In this document: positions 1 through 10,213 of the stretch, in pieces
Layout: each line of letters opens with the position of its first letter
Numbering within the stretch: the stretch's first letter is position 1
NCBI GenBank assembly: GCA_005656395.1
Contig: SRSI01000033.1
Coordinates: 62,001 to 126,000, forward strand
Origin: Strongyloides papillosus
Taxonomy: Eukaryota > Nematoda > Chromadorea > Rhabditida > Strongyloididae
Direction: 5' to 3'
Length of the DNA: 64,000 nucleotides
The notes under the pieces: model-generated
The model's input: only the letters and a program-made list of their open reading frames with translations
Database searches by the model: none
Told to the model about the DNA's origin: nothing
Position numbers and translations under genes: made by a program

Positions 1-331
1 TTCATTTTCTTTATTTTTCTTTAATTATAATATTTTTAAACTAACTTAATGTAGTTGCTAGTATTATTTTATTTAATACTTAATTGTTCCTTTTTGTCGT
101 CTTGTAAAAAAGATTTAATTCAACAGCTGTACACAACTAAAACATATACCTATAATTTTTACTCAATTACTATGTTTAACATTTTTAATATTATAGAATC
201 TATAAAGAAATATATATTATATTACAAATAGCTAAAAAAATTTATATATCTTATTAAACAAAAAAAATAACAATATTCTTTAATTTATTTATTATTTTAC
301 GGATAATTGTTGCATATGTTTTACTCAAAAA
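1..331. other. AT-rich upstream DNA
   Basis: No coding potential is seen. It probably holds the promoter of the TRPV gene that starts at 332, but no clear TATA box or splice-leader acceptor could be fixed. Confidence 0.4.
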
Positions 332-2980
332 ATGGAGTACGGAGAGAAGAACAATCGTATTAATAGCAATAAAGAAAAAAAAATTTATTCTTTAGTTGAT
401 ATGTATGGCAAAGGTGAATTAATAGCATGGATGAAGTATGCTGCAAATACTGGTGATCATTCTTTTATTAATGAATGTATTAGAAGTAAAGTAATATAAT
501 ATATATCTGCTAAGAAAATGTACTTAATAACATTATAAATCTTTTTATAGGTTCTTCATTTTATGTATAATAGTGGAAAGGGAAAAGTTATGGCAATATC
601 AGAATTGGTAAAAATAAGGAATCAAGAAAGGAATGCAATGTTAGGAGCATTCAGAAAGAAAAAGAATAAAGGAAAGAGTGGTCCTAATATATTGAATGAT
701 TTTAATCAGGAGGGTGGACAGAATCAAGGTGACCTTAAGAAGGCTCTTAAACTTTTAGATGGTGGCAAAGGTGGTAAAGGTGATCATAAATACAGGGAAA
801 TTGTATGGAAGTTAGATGAACGAGGTACTATGGGAGAAGGCTTACTCGGGACATGTCTTATGCAAGGTTCACCTATTCATATGAATATTGCTATAAAATT
901 AATAAAACAATATCCATGTTTGATAAATGATATTTTTATTTCTGAAGATTATTATGGTTTATCACCTCTTCACCAGGCTATCGTTAATGAAGATTCTTAT
1001 ATGACAGGATTTTTGTTACAACATGGGGCTGATGTCAATGCCCGTTGTTATGGTGCATTTTTTTGTGCTGATGATCAAAAAAGTGGAAGAACTGATTCAC
1101 TGGAACATGAGTATGTTGATTTGCCAAGTAAAACAAATTATACTGGAAGAATGTATTTTGGTGAATATCCATTGTCATTTGCAGCTTGTACAGGACAGAT
1201 TGATTGTTATCGATTACTTAGAGCTAAAAAAGCTGATCCAAATTTAAAAGACACTAATGGTAATACCGTTCTCCATATGACCGTTATTCATGAAAAATTA
1301 GATATGTTAAAATTATGTTTTGAAACAGGTGGTAAATTACAAGCTACTAATAAGCAAAACTTAACACCCCTGACTTTGGCAGCAAAACTAGGAAAAAAGA
1401 AAATGTTCGAAGAACTATTAAAATTAGAAAGCCAAATGATTTGGTCATACGGTAATGCAAGTTGCTATTCATATCCTTTAGCTAATATAGATACAATAGA
1501 TCAGGAGACAGGAAACATAAACAGTGATTGTGCATTAAGTCTTGCTGTTTATGGAGATACACCGGAACACCTTGATTTAATTGATGGCCTGCTAGAAGAG
1601 TTGTTGGATGCAAAATGGAGAGCGTTTGGTAGAAAGCAATTATTTAAATCATTTTTTGCTTTTTCAATATACTATGTGTTTTTTTTTCTAGCCTTTATGA
1701 ATAGACCATTTTCGCTGACAACAGCTGTCATTACAGAAGGAAGTATACTTCCAAGTGGAACTCAAAATATAAATTATAAAAAATACTTTAATTTAAGTGA
1801 TCCAAATTGGAAGTATAAAATGAATGTCAATAGTCAATATAATTTTGTAACAAATTTGGATGAGTCAGTTCAAAAAAACTTTTTCAAAACAGGTCAATGT
1901 TATTTATGGAATTACAGTGAGCCAAAAATATTTGGTTATATTCGCTTGATTTCTGAAATAGTTGTTGTTGTTAGTGTAATTCTCCAAATTGCTTTAGAAA
2001 TTAAAGATTTTCTTCATATGGGAAAAAGAAGATGGTGGCAAATTTTAAAAGCATTCCCAGCTAAATTGGCTTACAAATTTTCTTGGATTCTAATTACATT
2101 AATGATACCTGTAAGATGTCTTTGTGGAGTACATTCCTCAATGTTTGTTTTTGATAATGTTTTAGCAATTATTACAATTCTTCTTACGACAATTCATTTT
2201 TTATTCTACTGTAGATCAGTTAAATTTGTTGGACCGTTTGTATTGATGATATATACAATTATAGCTCAAGATATGATACGTTTTGTAGCAATTTATTTTA
2301 TTTTCCTCTTGGGTTTTTCACAGGCGTTTTATTTAATATTTCTCAGTTGTGAAAGGCATGACAAATTATATCACAATGGTACAGCTTTTAATAATATTGT
2401 ATCAGATCCCACTGAATCGATACAAAGACTTTTTATTATGACAATTGGTGAATTCATGATATTTTATAGAACATTAAATAGTTGTCCAATTAGAACAATG
2501 AATGTTATAGGAAAAATTTTATTCTTGATATTTGAGTTAGGTGTTAGCTTGACACAATTTAATTTGTTAATTGCAATGTTAACAAGAACTTATGAATCAA
2601 TTGTCAATACACGTAAAGAATACAAAAGACAGTGGGCGCAAGTAATTTTGGCTTTAGAAACATCGCTTTCTCCAAAAGAAAGGCTATTAGCGATGCAAAA
2701 ATATTCAAAACCTATTGGTACAAATAAGAAGAAAAGAGCTTTTGTTCTAAATAAAAAGAATAATTTAACTGGCGACGATACCAGGATTGAAAAAGAAAAC
2801 AAGACGGAGTTATCGATTGGAGGGAAAAGAAATATACTTAGAAGACATCTTAAAGATGCAACATCGGTCTTTGCTAAAAAAGTCAGTAACAGTACAATTT
2901 TGGATGATGTATATAAGAAGAAAGAATTTATTGATCCAAATATAAATCATCCAAATAGTGTCAATTTAAATGTTCCTTGA
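332..2980 (+). CDS. TRPV-family cation channel (OSM-9/OCR class)
   Basis: Two exons, 332-490 and 551-2980, joined by a 60-nt GT-AG intron in phase 0; 862 residues. The N-terminal cytosolic part carries ankyrin repeats (about residues 170-340, with LHQAI, GADVNA and NTVLHMT-type repeat cores). A six-segment membrane domain follows (about 425-750), with a long extracellular loop after the first segment. The pore region has the MTIGEF motif. After the last segment comes a TRP-like helix (QWAQVILALE, SLSPKERLLAMQKYSKP). In nematodes TRPV channels act in ciliated sensory neurons in osmo-, mechano- and chemosensation; that role here is inferred from the family. The basic C-terminal tail looks complete. 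An AATAAA lies at 3064. OSM-9 versus OCR assignment needs a tree. The 5-prime exon is inferred from splice sites, but the exact frame join makes it likely. Confidence 0.93.
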
Positions 2981-3607
2981 GGTAATACATATATTCTAAA
3001 TTGAATGAATAATAATATTGCGCAGAATTAGATTATGCATTGGCAAAAACTTTTTTTTATATGAATAAAGTTCTTTAATAGTTATAAAAGCAATTAACTT
3101 TTGCGTGTTAAAAATTTTTTCACTACATACTACGTCGATGTTCAACATCGTCACTTGTCACATATAAAAAAATCAAGAGATGTTTTTTTTTTTAAATTTT
3201 AACATAAAAAAGTATTTCTATATAGAAATTTTATAAATATATTTAAATTGTATCTATCTAAATTAATTCCTTAAGAAAATTTACAGATATTTAATGAAAT
3301 ATTTACTGTGCTGTAACAGTACACGAAAAAATAATATAATTTGGACAAAAACAGGCATTTACATTTATTGAAAATTAAAAATTTTACAAAAAAACAGGGT
3401 CTTAAATTATGCAATTTGTTGATATATGACTCTGGAAGATTTAAACATTTTAATGTTTTTGTTGATAAAAAATAATTAGTACAGATAGTTAATTTTATAT
3501 ATCGACGTTATTATCCAACTCAAAGATAAATCTGGTACATAAAATTTTACAAACTTATTATTAAGTTTACTAGAAAAAGTAAAACTTATTAAAAAAAACT
3601 TAAAATA
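2981..3607. other. TRPV 3-prime region and spacer
   Basis: Contains the likely polyadenylation signal of the TRPV gene (AATAAA at 3064-3069). The rest is AT-rich spacer in which nothing else is seen. Confidence 0.5.
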
Positions 3608-4275
3608 TTAGGTTTCCGCATAAGTTCTGTTGTTTTTTTACGAAAACTTTAAAAACTATAGTTTTAATAACAAATATATCTAATTTAGAATATATTATTC
3701 AATATCATCTACAAAATGTCTTCATTTTAGTAACTAACTTATCCATTCCAGATGTGAAGAATTTTCTACCCTCTTTGAAGAATGTTTAAAAAAAACCAAT
3801 ATTTCCTTTATCAGATCTACCGAAGCTTCTAACATCTTAGAAGTTATGTAAAGACAATATTAATTAGTAATTAAATGGAGACACATCTGGAGAGTTTGTT
3901 AGGTGTGGGAGAAATTTATAGCTTCTCTCATCTAGATTTTTTCGATTCTTTAATATCACATGCCGTCATATTGAAGAACAAACTTTTTATCATTTTTCGA
4001 TTTTCGTAATTTTTTAGAAATTTTCTTGTTTAATTTTGTAAACATTTTACATTAGAAGTCATTAAAAGTAGTTTTAAAATGACAGAATTTTAGAAAATTT
4101 TCACTCGAAGCTAAAGCCTTACAAATGCATCCTTTACCCTCAAGATTCATTTGTTTTATTATAAAACTTTAAGAACGATTTTACATAGTTCCATCATCTA
4201 CTACATCTTCTCCCAATGCTCTCCATAAATTTTTAGAAACATTAGGTGTTATTTTTTTTAGTTGAAGCTCTATAA
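3608..4275 (-). mobile_element. Decayed, 5-prime-truncated mariner copy
   Basis: Read on the minus strand this matches, with many changes, the elements at 18363-19246 and 28196-29066. The terminal repeat end (TTAGGTTTCCGC...) lies next to a TA at 3606-3607. The 5-prime portion is missing. Conceptual minus-strand frames still show mariner C-terminal hallmarks: a SPD motif, FF followed by a GKxF/FY-like stretch, and a GIDKL..K(W/M) pattern, broken by stops and frameshifts. It is a non-functional fossil. Confidence 0.65.
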
Positions 4276-5245
4276 AAAAATAAAGTGAATATTAATTTTT
4301 TAAAGAATATTAGTATATAAATGAACTTATGAATCAACTCCTTTTATAAATTTTATTCTACCAAACACAAATTACAATAAATATTAGTAAAGTTGGCCAA
4401 CTACATTAATTATCTTATTAACTAAATTTTTTCTTTTACTTACTTTTTACTCTTTACTTATTTTGACTGATAATTATTGTGCTGGCTTATACACAGAAAA
4501 AAAAAGACACAGGTTTGCAAAAAATGTCATTAATTTGTCCCACCTAATAAAATTTGAATTTTCTTAATTTGCGACTAATTTTATCGCAATTATTTCGTTT
4601 ATAAAAATTAAAACAATAATTATAGAATAATTAAAATAAGTTTCTATTTTTCTAGTATACTATTTTTATTTTAGAACATAAATTTTTTTTACAATATATT
4701 TTAAAATACAAGGTTAGAATTTAATTCTAAGTAAAATTACAAACATTTTTATAAAAGACATTTTTAACATATTACAGTACATTTTTTTAAAAATATTTTC
4801 CAATAGTTTAAATTACTATAAATTGTATTTTATGAAATTTTCACATTTGATACTCTAAATTTTTTTCATAATGTCTTTTAAAGATCATCTTTAAAAATCA
4901 AACTTATGAAAAGTAATAAAATAATATAGATTTTTATTTATAGTAAAAAAAATAACTTTTACATATTTTAAATTAAAATAAAGCAAAATTTTATTTTTTT
5001 TGGATGATAAAACAACAAATAGAAGATGTCAGCCATCAGCTCCATCAGCTTCTGGCTCGTGGTCATATTGAAAATAAATTTATATTTTATTAAATATTAA
5101 TAAGACAATTATTTTACAATTTTAACGATATATATATTAATTGTTTATATTAAAATTTATATGTTATGTAAATTTTTATAGGTAGTTGATATAATGCGTC
5201 AACAGCCGACAGAAGATATAATAAACACGTCTTTATTAATTAATA
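4276..5245. other. AT-rich spacer
   Basis: No gene is recognised. A short less AT-rich patch around 5024-5060 (repeated CATCAGCT-like words) has no open frame. Confidence 0.4.
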
Positions 5246-5755
5246 ACAGTACCAAAAACCTCGTTTTCGGTGAAAAGATACTTTTATTATGAATTAATTT
5301 TGCGCACTCAAAAGTATGAAAATAAAATTTTGATTATTATATTATCACTTTACCTGGCAATATAAAAGTATCGCCGTCCCAGGAATTTTGAATGCTTTAT
5401 CGCTTTTGTGATTGAACCATAGTTTAAGCAAACATTTCTTTTAAATCATTTACATTTTTATCTTTATTTGTTAAAAATTAAAATACTTCCTTTTGTAGAT
5501 ACTTGCTTATAAATTTAATATTAGATATATCCTTATTTGTTATTATTTTAATGAGAAAGCTCTTATTATTTGATATGCAGTGATAACTTTTTGTAGTCTT
5601 CGATAAATATTTAAATTCCTGGGACGGCGATACCTTTATATTGCCAGGTAAATTGTTAATATAATAATCAAAATTTTATTTTCATACTTTTGAGTGCGCA
5701 AAATTAATTCATAATAAAAGTATCTTTTCACCGAAAACGAGGTTTTTGGTACTGT
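5246..5755. mobile_element. Palindromic fold-back MITE (TA target)
   Basis: Long terminal inverted repeats cover 5246-5388 and 5613-5755, about 143 bp each and nearly identical, including the GGTGAAAAGATAC and CCTGGGACGGCGAT words. They are separated by a 224-bp unique loop with no coding capacity. The ends read ACAGTACCAAAAACC and are flanked on both sides by TA (5244-5245 and 5756-5757). This fits a Tc1/mariner-mobilised non-autonomous element. High arm identity suggests recent activity. Confidence 0.85.
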
Positions 5756-6634
5756 TATTTATTTTTTTATTTTTTCGTGGCATTAAATTAATTATCTCCA
5801 AACATTATAATGAAAAATGTTTCTATTGTAAATTGCCAAATTAACAGTTTATAGGTACATCTTTTCAATCATGACATTAAAATAATTTTTAAATCACTTT
5901 AATTAATATTTTAAAAATAACGGTAAAAATTTAAAAATTATAAATGCACAACAATAAAAAGAAGATAATATACAAAGGTTCTCTTAAATGGGTTTAAATT
6001 TTTTAAAATATACATTAAAAATTGTAAAAATTAATATCTTAAGCTTTAAAATTAAAAAATTTTGAATTTTCTCTAAAGTCTAACTTGTTCTCAATATTAT
6101 TGTCACGAAAAACCTTCTGGAGATGCCAAAAACTACGTTTTTTTATCCATATTTGTAACAGATTTATTTAATACATAGTAATGACACACATACATTAAAT
6201 TTATAATTATGTGTGTGTTAAATTGAAATCCAGCCATTATTTCAAAAAAAATCGTCATTTTTGGCACTTTAGTCTCAATTTCCTCCACTTTGGAGAAATC
6301 TTTTTAAAATTTTGTTTTTAAATTATGGTAGTCCATGTTGGAATCTACCTCCATGCAAAATTTCAGATTCAATTTCTGAAATTAAAGGGGTCAAAAATGC
6401 TAACGTTGCATTTTTCGTTGCATCCTCTACGAGTCATAATAAAAGTATCTTTAAAAAGATAGTACAAAGTATCGTGGCCACCTGTAGGGTTTTAGAAAGT
6501 TATAAGATTTTTAAAAACATAGAACTTACTAATACAATACTATAAATTTTTCTCATGTAATACCTCTCCGAGAATTTCATATAATTATTCCTATGGTAGT
6601 CTAAAATTTATAAATTAGTAAATACAAAATTATC
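5756..6634. other. Spacer between two transposons
   Basis: Low-complexity AT-rich DNA. A slightly more mixed stretch at 6230-6545 contains a 77-codon open frame that resembles nothing recognised and has no splice context. It is left unannotated. Confidence 0.35.
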
Positions 6635-6636
6635 TA

Positions 6637-6833
6637 CACTGCGCGACAAAAATAATGCACCACTCATATTTCATTTTAAATAAATAATTAAATTTTGTGA
6701 ATAGTTTATAAATAAATACCACTAAAAAAAACAATATTTAAGAAACATAAATAGATAATACAAAAGTGTTGTGGACATGTGATAAAAAATGATGACTTTT
6801 TTCGCGACAAAATTTTTGCACCACTTAAAAAAG
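6637..6833 (+). repeat. Left terminal inverted repeat of the Tc1-like element
   Basis: The outer binding-site-like motif starts at about 6640 and the inner one at about 6803. It pairs with 10018-10211. Confidence 0.85.
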
Positions 6834-7765
6834 ACAAATTTAAAAGCTATTTTATCACATAAAATACATTTAATACCTACTGTAATTATTTATTTATTAT
6901 CTATAAAATGTTATTTGCCGAAGTTAGACAAAAAATTTTGGATTATTCAAGAGAAAACAAATTCTGTAGATGGATCGCCAAAAAATTAAAAATCGCTCAT
7001 ACTACTGTTTCAAGAGTTCTAAAATCAGGCGGAACTAAGAATAGAAGAACCAGAAGTAATGCAGGGCGTCCAAGAAAGCTAAATAGAGCTGATGAATTAA
7101 AAATAAAAAGAGTTACAATGGATAGAATTCAAAAAAATTCTTTAGTTAACTCAAGAATCATAAAAAATAAATTAAATCTTGATGTATCTCTAAGAACAAT
7201 TCAAAGAAAAATGAAGACAATGGACTTTACATATTATAAAATTGAAAGGAAAATTCCATCGTCAAAATTGACTAAGAATGAAAGAATAAAATTTTGTAAA
7301 AAAATGTTGACAGAGGACATATCAACAAATTTCATTATATTTAGTGATGAAAAGAAATTTTCCGTTGATGGGCCTGATAATTTATGTAGCTATCAAAAAA
7401 ATGATGTAGCTACATTAAATTTACCAAAAAGACAAGGAAAAGGTGGTTCTATAATAGTACTTGGATGTATGGTCTATCCGGATAAATTTTATTTGACTAA
7501 AACATCATCAAGAATGAATTCTGATGAGTTTATAAAATTGCTGGAGACTGAAATCTTTCCATTCTTAAAAAACAACATTAAAGCTAGTGAAAGAGGAAAG
7601 TATTGGTGGCAACAAGACAATGCTTCTGTCCATACTTCTCGAAAAACAAGAGATTTTTTGATGTCTCAGCCATTTAAAAGCTTGCAATGGCCAGCAAGAT
7701 CACCGGGTTTAAATATCATTGTTGTGTTGAGAATTTATGGTCAAAACTACAATCTATGATATATG

Positions 7766-7905
7766 TGTAATATTCAAATATTAAGATATTAAATTTAAAT
7801 ATATTTTATTTTATATTCATATTTAGAATATTATTTAGTTTATAAATATCCCTGTTTTTCATAATAAAATTAGTCTAGTTTATATTACTATACTCATACA
7901 TTTCA
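7766..7905 (+). repeat. 5-prime LTR (140 bp)
   Basis: Begins TGTAATATTC and ends CATTTCA. It is identical to 9680-9819 except for one base and is preceded by the ATATG target duplication. Confidence 0.93.
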
Positions 7906-7906
7906 T

Positions 7907-7920
7907 TGGCGTTTGGAGAA
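7907..7920 (+). other. Putative primer binding site
   Basis: TGGCGTTTGGAG starts one base after the left LTR. TGG complements the CCA end of a tRNA; the donor tRNA was not identified. Confidence 0.6.
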
Positions 7921-9632
7921 TGAGTTCCGGAGCATCAACACCTGTAGACACATCAGTTGGAGGTAATGTTAAGGAGAAGTTAATGCCACAAGGATTTGTA
8001 CCAGAATTCAATCCAAAGAAAGAGTCATGGGGAGAGTACAAGGAGAGAATGGAGATAGTATGTGAAATTCATGAGATAAAGAATAATGGACTGAAGAGGA
8101 ATCTCCTACTTACATCATTACCACCGGAAGTTTATAGGAAACTGAGAACAAGTTTAGCCCCAATGAAGCCTGTATCAGTTACGTATGAAAAGATAGTAGA
8201 GGTATTGGACAAGTTGTTGGAGCCTGTTGAAAGCCTATTGTTGAATAGACTGATATCATTATCTTTAAAACAAGATTCAGAAGAATCAGTGGCACAATAT
8301 TGTGAAAGAGTTAAAGAAAGTGTTTCTAAATGTGGATTAGATAATTCCTCAACAGCCAAGGATATGATGTTAACATTATGCTTTGTTAACGGTTTGAAAG
8401 AAGGAGAATATAAAAGATCGGCAATACAACAACATAGAATCAAAACTAACTCTACGTTTGAAGAAACTTTGAATGCTGTTGCTAGTGCTGAACTTATTCA
8501 AAATTCGGAAAAATCAAATGGCATATTTAAGGTTGAGTCTAAAAGTGAGCACTGTTACTGCTGTGGAGGAAAGAATCATTTGAAATTCAAGTGCAAATTT
8601 AGAAAGGAGAAGTGTAAAAATTGTGACAAAATCGGTCATTTAGCGAGAGTATGTAGATCAAAGAAAAGATCAAAGAAAGACAAAAAGATAGACAACATTG
8701 AGAGTGATAATGATGAAACAGTCGATGATAGTGATGATCAAGTCTATCAAATATGTGAAATAGATGACAATGAAGAAAATGCAAAAATTATAGCGTTAAT
8801 TAATAACATGAGGGTTAAAATGTTATTAGATACGGGTGCTTGTAAGACTATTATCAATGAGAAAATATGGAGAGAGATAGGTGAACCTAAAATTAAAAGG
8901 AGAATAAATGCGTTAAAAACTTTTAGTGGTGAAATAATAAAAGTTATTGGTGAATGCAAAGGTAGAATAAAAATATCTGGTAAAGAAGGAATTTTTGACA
9001 TTTTGGTAGTTAAAGGCAAATGTAAAAATCTTCTAGGAAGGAATGTGATTGATGGGATGAAAGTTGATCTAAATAAGCTTTATTTTAAGAATGAGGTAAA
9101 GGAGAAAAGAAACACTGGAGTAGTGATAATTGAAGCAGCACCATTAGATATGAATAAGACAAAGGAGGAAACAAAACGAGATAAAATACCGAAAAAAGTG
9201 GTTTCTTGTTTAAAAACAAGGGGAGAAAATAGAATGAGTAAAGAGGCCAAGTTATATGGAAAATTTAAGACAGCATACAAACATTTATGTCTTGAAGGAG
9301 AAAATAAAGAGGGAGCAGTAAGAATATTTTTAAAAAGGTGTAGAGGAGTTCCATCTATTGTAACAGGAAAGTCACCTGTTGAGATCATGTGTGGAAGAAA
9401 ACAATTATTTTTCACACAAAGCGAGAAGGCGAAGAAAGAAAAAGTTAAGGATAAGAATGTTATGGTTAAAACAAAAATAGATAGCAAATGGAAACTAGGA
9501 GTTTTGAAGTCTAAAGCAGGAGTGAATCTTTGTAAAATTATAGTTGAAGGTGAAGAGCAGTTAGGACATGTTGATCAAATAAGAAAAAAGAAGAATGATT
9601 TATACGCCATGGAAAAGAAGTTAGAGAACTGA
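7920..9632 (+). CDS. Gag-protease-integrase-tail fusion polyprotein of the LTR retrotransposon
   Basis: 570 codons with no stop, starting 14 nt after the left LTR. Residues about 30-190 form a gag/retrotransposon capsid-like region. Two CCHC zinc knuckles lie at about 205-245 (CYCCGGKNHLKFKC and CKNCDKIGHLARVC). A retropepsin-type aspartic protease follows with the active-site triad LLDTGA and the ILVVKGKCKNLLGRNVI flap/ILG-type segment. From about residue 460 the sequence resembles the end of a Ty3/gypsy integrase: TGKSPVEIMCGRK and a GHVDQIR tail. The reverse transcriptase, RNase H and catalytic integrase core that normally lie between are missing, yet the frame stays open. Whether the fusion is made is unknown. 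It is a retroelement protein, not a host gene. Confidence 0.85.
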   Translation: MSSGASTPVDTSVGGNVKEKLMPQGFVPEFNPKKESWGEYKERMEIVCEIHEIKNNGLKRNLLLTSLPPEVYRKLRTSLAPMKPVSVTYEKIVEVLDKLLEPVESLLLNRLISLSLKQDSEESVAQYCERVKESVSKCGLDNSSTAKDMMLTLCFVNGLKEGEYKRSAIQQHRIKTNSTFEETLNAVASAELIQNSEKSNGIFKVESKSEHCYCCGGKNHLKFKCKFRKEKCKNCDKIGHLARVCRSKKRSKKDKKIDNIESDNDETVDDSDDQVYQICEIDDNEENAKIIALINNMRVKMLLDTGACKTIINEKIWREIGEPKIKRRINALKTFSGEIIKVIGECKGRIKISGKEGIFDILVVKGKCKNLLGRNVIDGMKVDLNKLYFKNEVKEKRNTGVVIIEAAPLDMNKTKEETKRDKIPKKVVSCLKTRGENRMSKEAKLYGKFKTAYKHLCLEGENKEGAVRIFLKRCRGVPSIVTGKSPVEIMCGRKQLFFTQSEKAKKEKVKDKNVMVKTKIDSKWKLGVLKSKAGVNLCKIIVEGEEQLGHVDQIRKKKNDLYAMEKKLEN

Positions 9633-9666
9633 TAAGTTGCCCAAGATTGATATCAAAGAGTAAGGT

Positions 9667-9679
9667 AGTGGCAGGGAAG
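9667..9679 (+). other. Putative polypurine tract
   Basis: Purine-rich run (GTGGCAGGGAAG) immediately before the right LTR, the expected plus-strand primer site. Confidence 0.55.
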
Positions 9680-9819
9680 TCTAATATTCAAATATTAAGA
9701 TATTAAATTTAAATATATTTTATTTTATATTCATATTTAGAATATTATTTAGTTTATAAATATCCCTGTTTTTCATAATAAAATTAGTCTAGTTTATATT
9801 ACTATACTCATACATTTCA
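9680..9819 (+). repeat. 3-prime LTR (140 bp)
   Basis: Begins TCTAATATTC, so the canonical TG start is TC here, and ends CATTTCA. It is followed by ATATG. The altered second base is the only difference from the left LTR. Confidence 0.93.
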
Positions 9820-10017
9820 ATATGAAAATTCGTTTAAAAATATATTTGAACTGGAAAATGCAATTTTTTCTCAAGCAAAAAAAATACCAAAAGATTATAT
9901 AAAATCATTGTTTGAAAGTTTCAAATCAAGATGTCTTCAAGTCGTAGAAGCAAAAGGAAATGAAATAAATTATTAAATAGACTTTAAGAAGCTTTTTTGT
10001 TAGTTTATTTAACAAAA

Positions 10018-10211
10018 ATTGAGGTGGTGCAAAAATTTTGTCGCGTCAAAAGTCATCATTTTTTAATACGTGTCTAAAACATTTTTGTATTATCAGTTTA
10101 TATGTCTTAAATATCGTTTTTCTTAGTGATAATTATTTATAAACTATTCACAAAATTTAATTATTTATTTAATACGAGATATGAGTGGTGCATTAATTTT
10201 GTCGCGCAGTG
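10018..10211 (-). repeat. Right terminal inverted repeat of the Tc1-like element
   Basis: Inverse copy of 6637-6833 with a few substitutions. The inner motif is at 10023-10045 and the outer at about 10183-10207. A TA duplication follows at 10212. Confidence 0.85.
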
Positions 10212-10213
10212 TA

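Larger units (their letters stand above)
7766..9819 (+). mobile_element. Short, recently inserted LTR retrotransposon (Ty3/gypsy-like, internally deleted)
   Basis: The two 140-bp direct LTRs (7766-7905 and 9680-9819) differ at one position, the second base. A 5-bp target duplication ATATG flanks the element (7761-7765 and 9820-9824). The start of a tRNA-primer-binding site (TGGCGTTTGGAG) directly follows the left LTR, and a purine-rich tract (GGCAGGGAAG) precedes the right LTR. The interior holds one open frame with gag, protease and a C-terminal integrase piece. Reverse transcriptase, RNase H and the integrase core are absent. It is therefore a non-autonomous derivative that would need enzymes in trans. 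It sits in the same orientation as the host transposase. Confidence 0.93.
6908..9976 (+). pseudogene. Tc1-like transposase, broken by a frameshift and a retrotransposon insertion
   Basis: The N-terminal part (6908 to about 7720) encodes helix-turn-helix modules (IAKKLKIAHTTVSRVLKSGG, then a second HTH around LDVSLRTIQRK). The DDE catalytic domain has a first Asp in IIFSDEKKF, a second in WWQQDNASVH, and an RSPGLN motif before the third acidic residue. At about 7713-7721 five extra bases (a GTTGT-type duplication) shift the frame just before the third acidic residue. The original frame resumes at VENLWSK. An LTR retrotransposon then interrupts it at 7765/7766. The C-terminal 50 codons continue at 9820-9976 and end in TAA at 9974-9976. 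Both lesions are inactivating, so the element cannot move itself. Confidence 0.88.
6637..10211 (+). mobile_element. Tc1-like transposon with long inverted repeats, interrupted by an LTR retrotransposon
   Basis: The ends CACTGCGCGACAAAA (6637) and its inverse (10211) are flanked by TA at 6635-6636 and 10212-10213. The inverted repeats are about 195 bp each (6637-6833 and 10018-10211). Each arm carries two copies of a GCGACAAAA...GCACCACT motif, one terminal and one about 160 bp inside. That is the IR/DR layout seen in some Tc1-family elements such as Sleeping Beauty. The element encodes one transposase (6908-9976), now split by a 2.05-kb retrotransposon at 7766-9819. Without the insert it would be about 1.5 kb, normal for this class. 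Confidence 0.92.

Noticed and set aside
6312..6545. 77-codon open frame between transposons
   Set aside because: No signal peptide, domain, splice context or paralogue; composition is like the flanking spacer.
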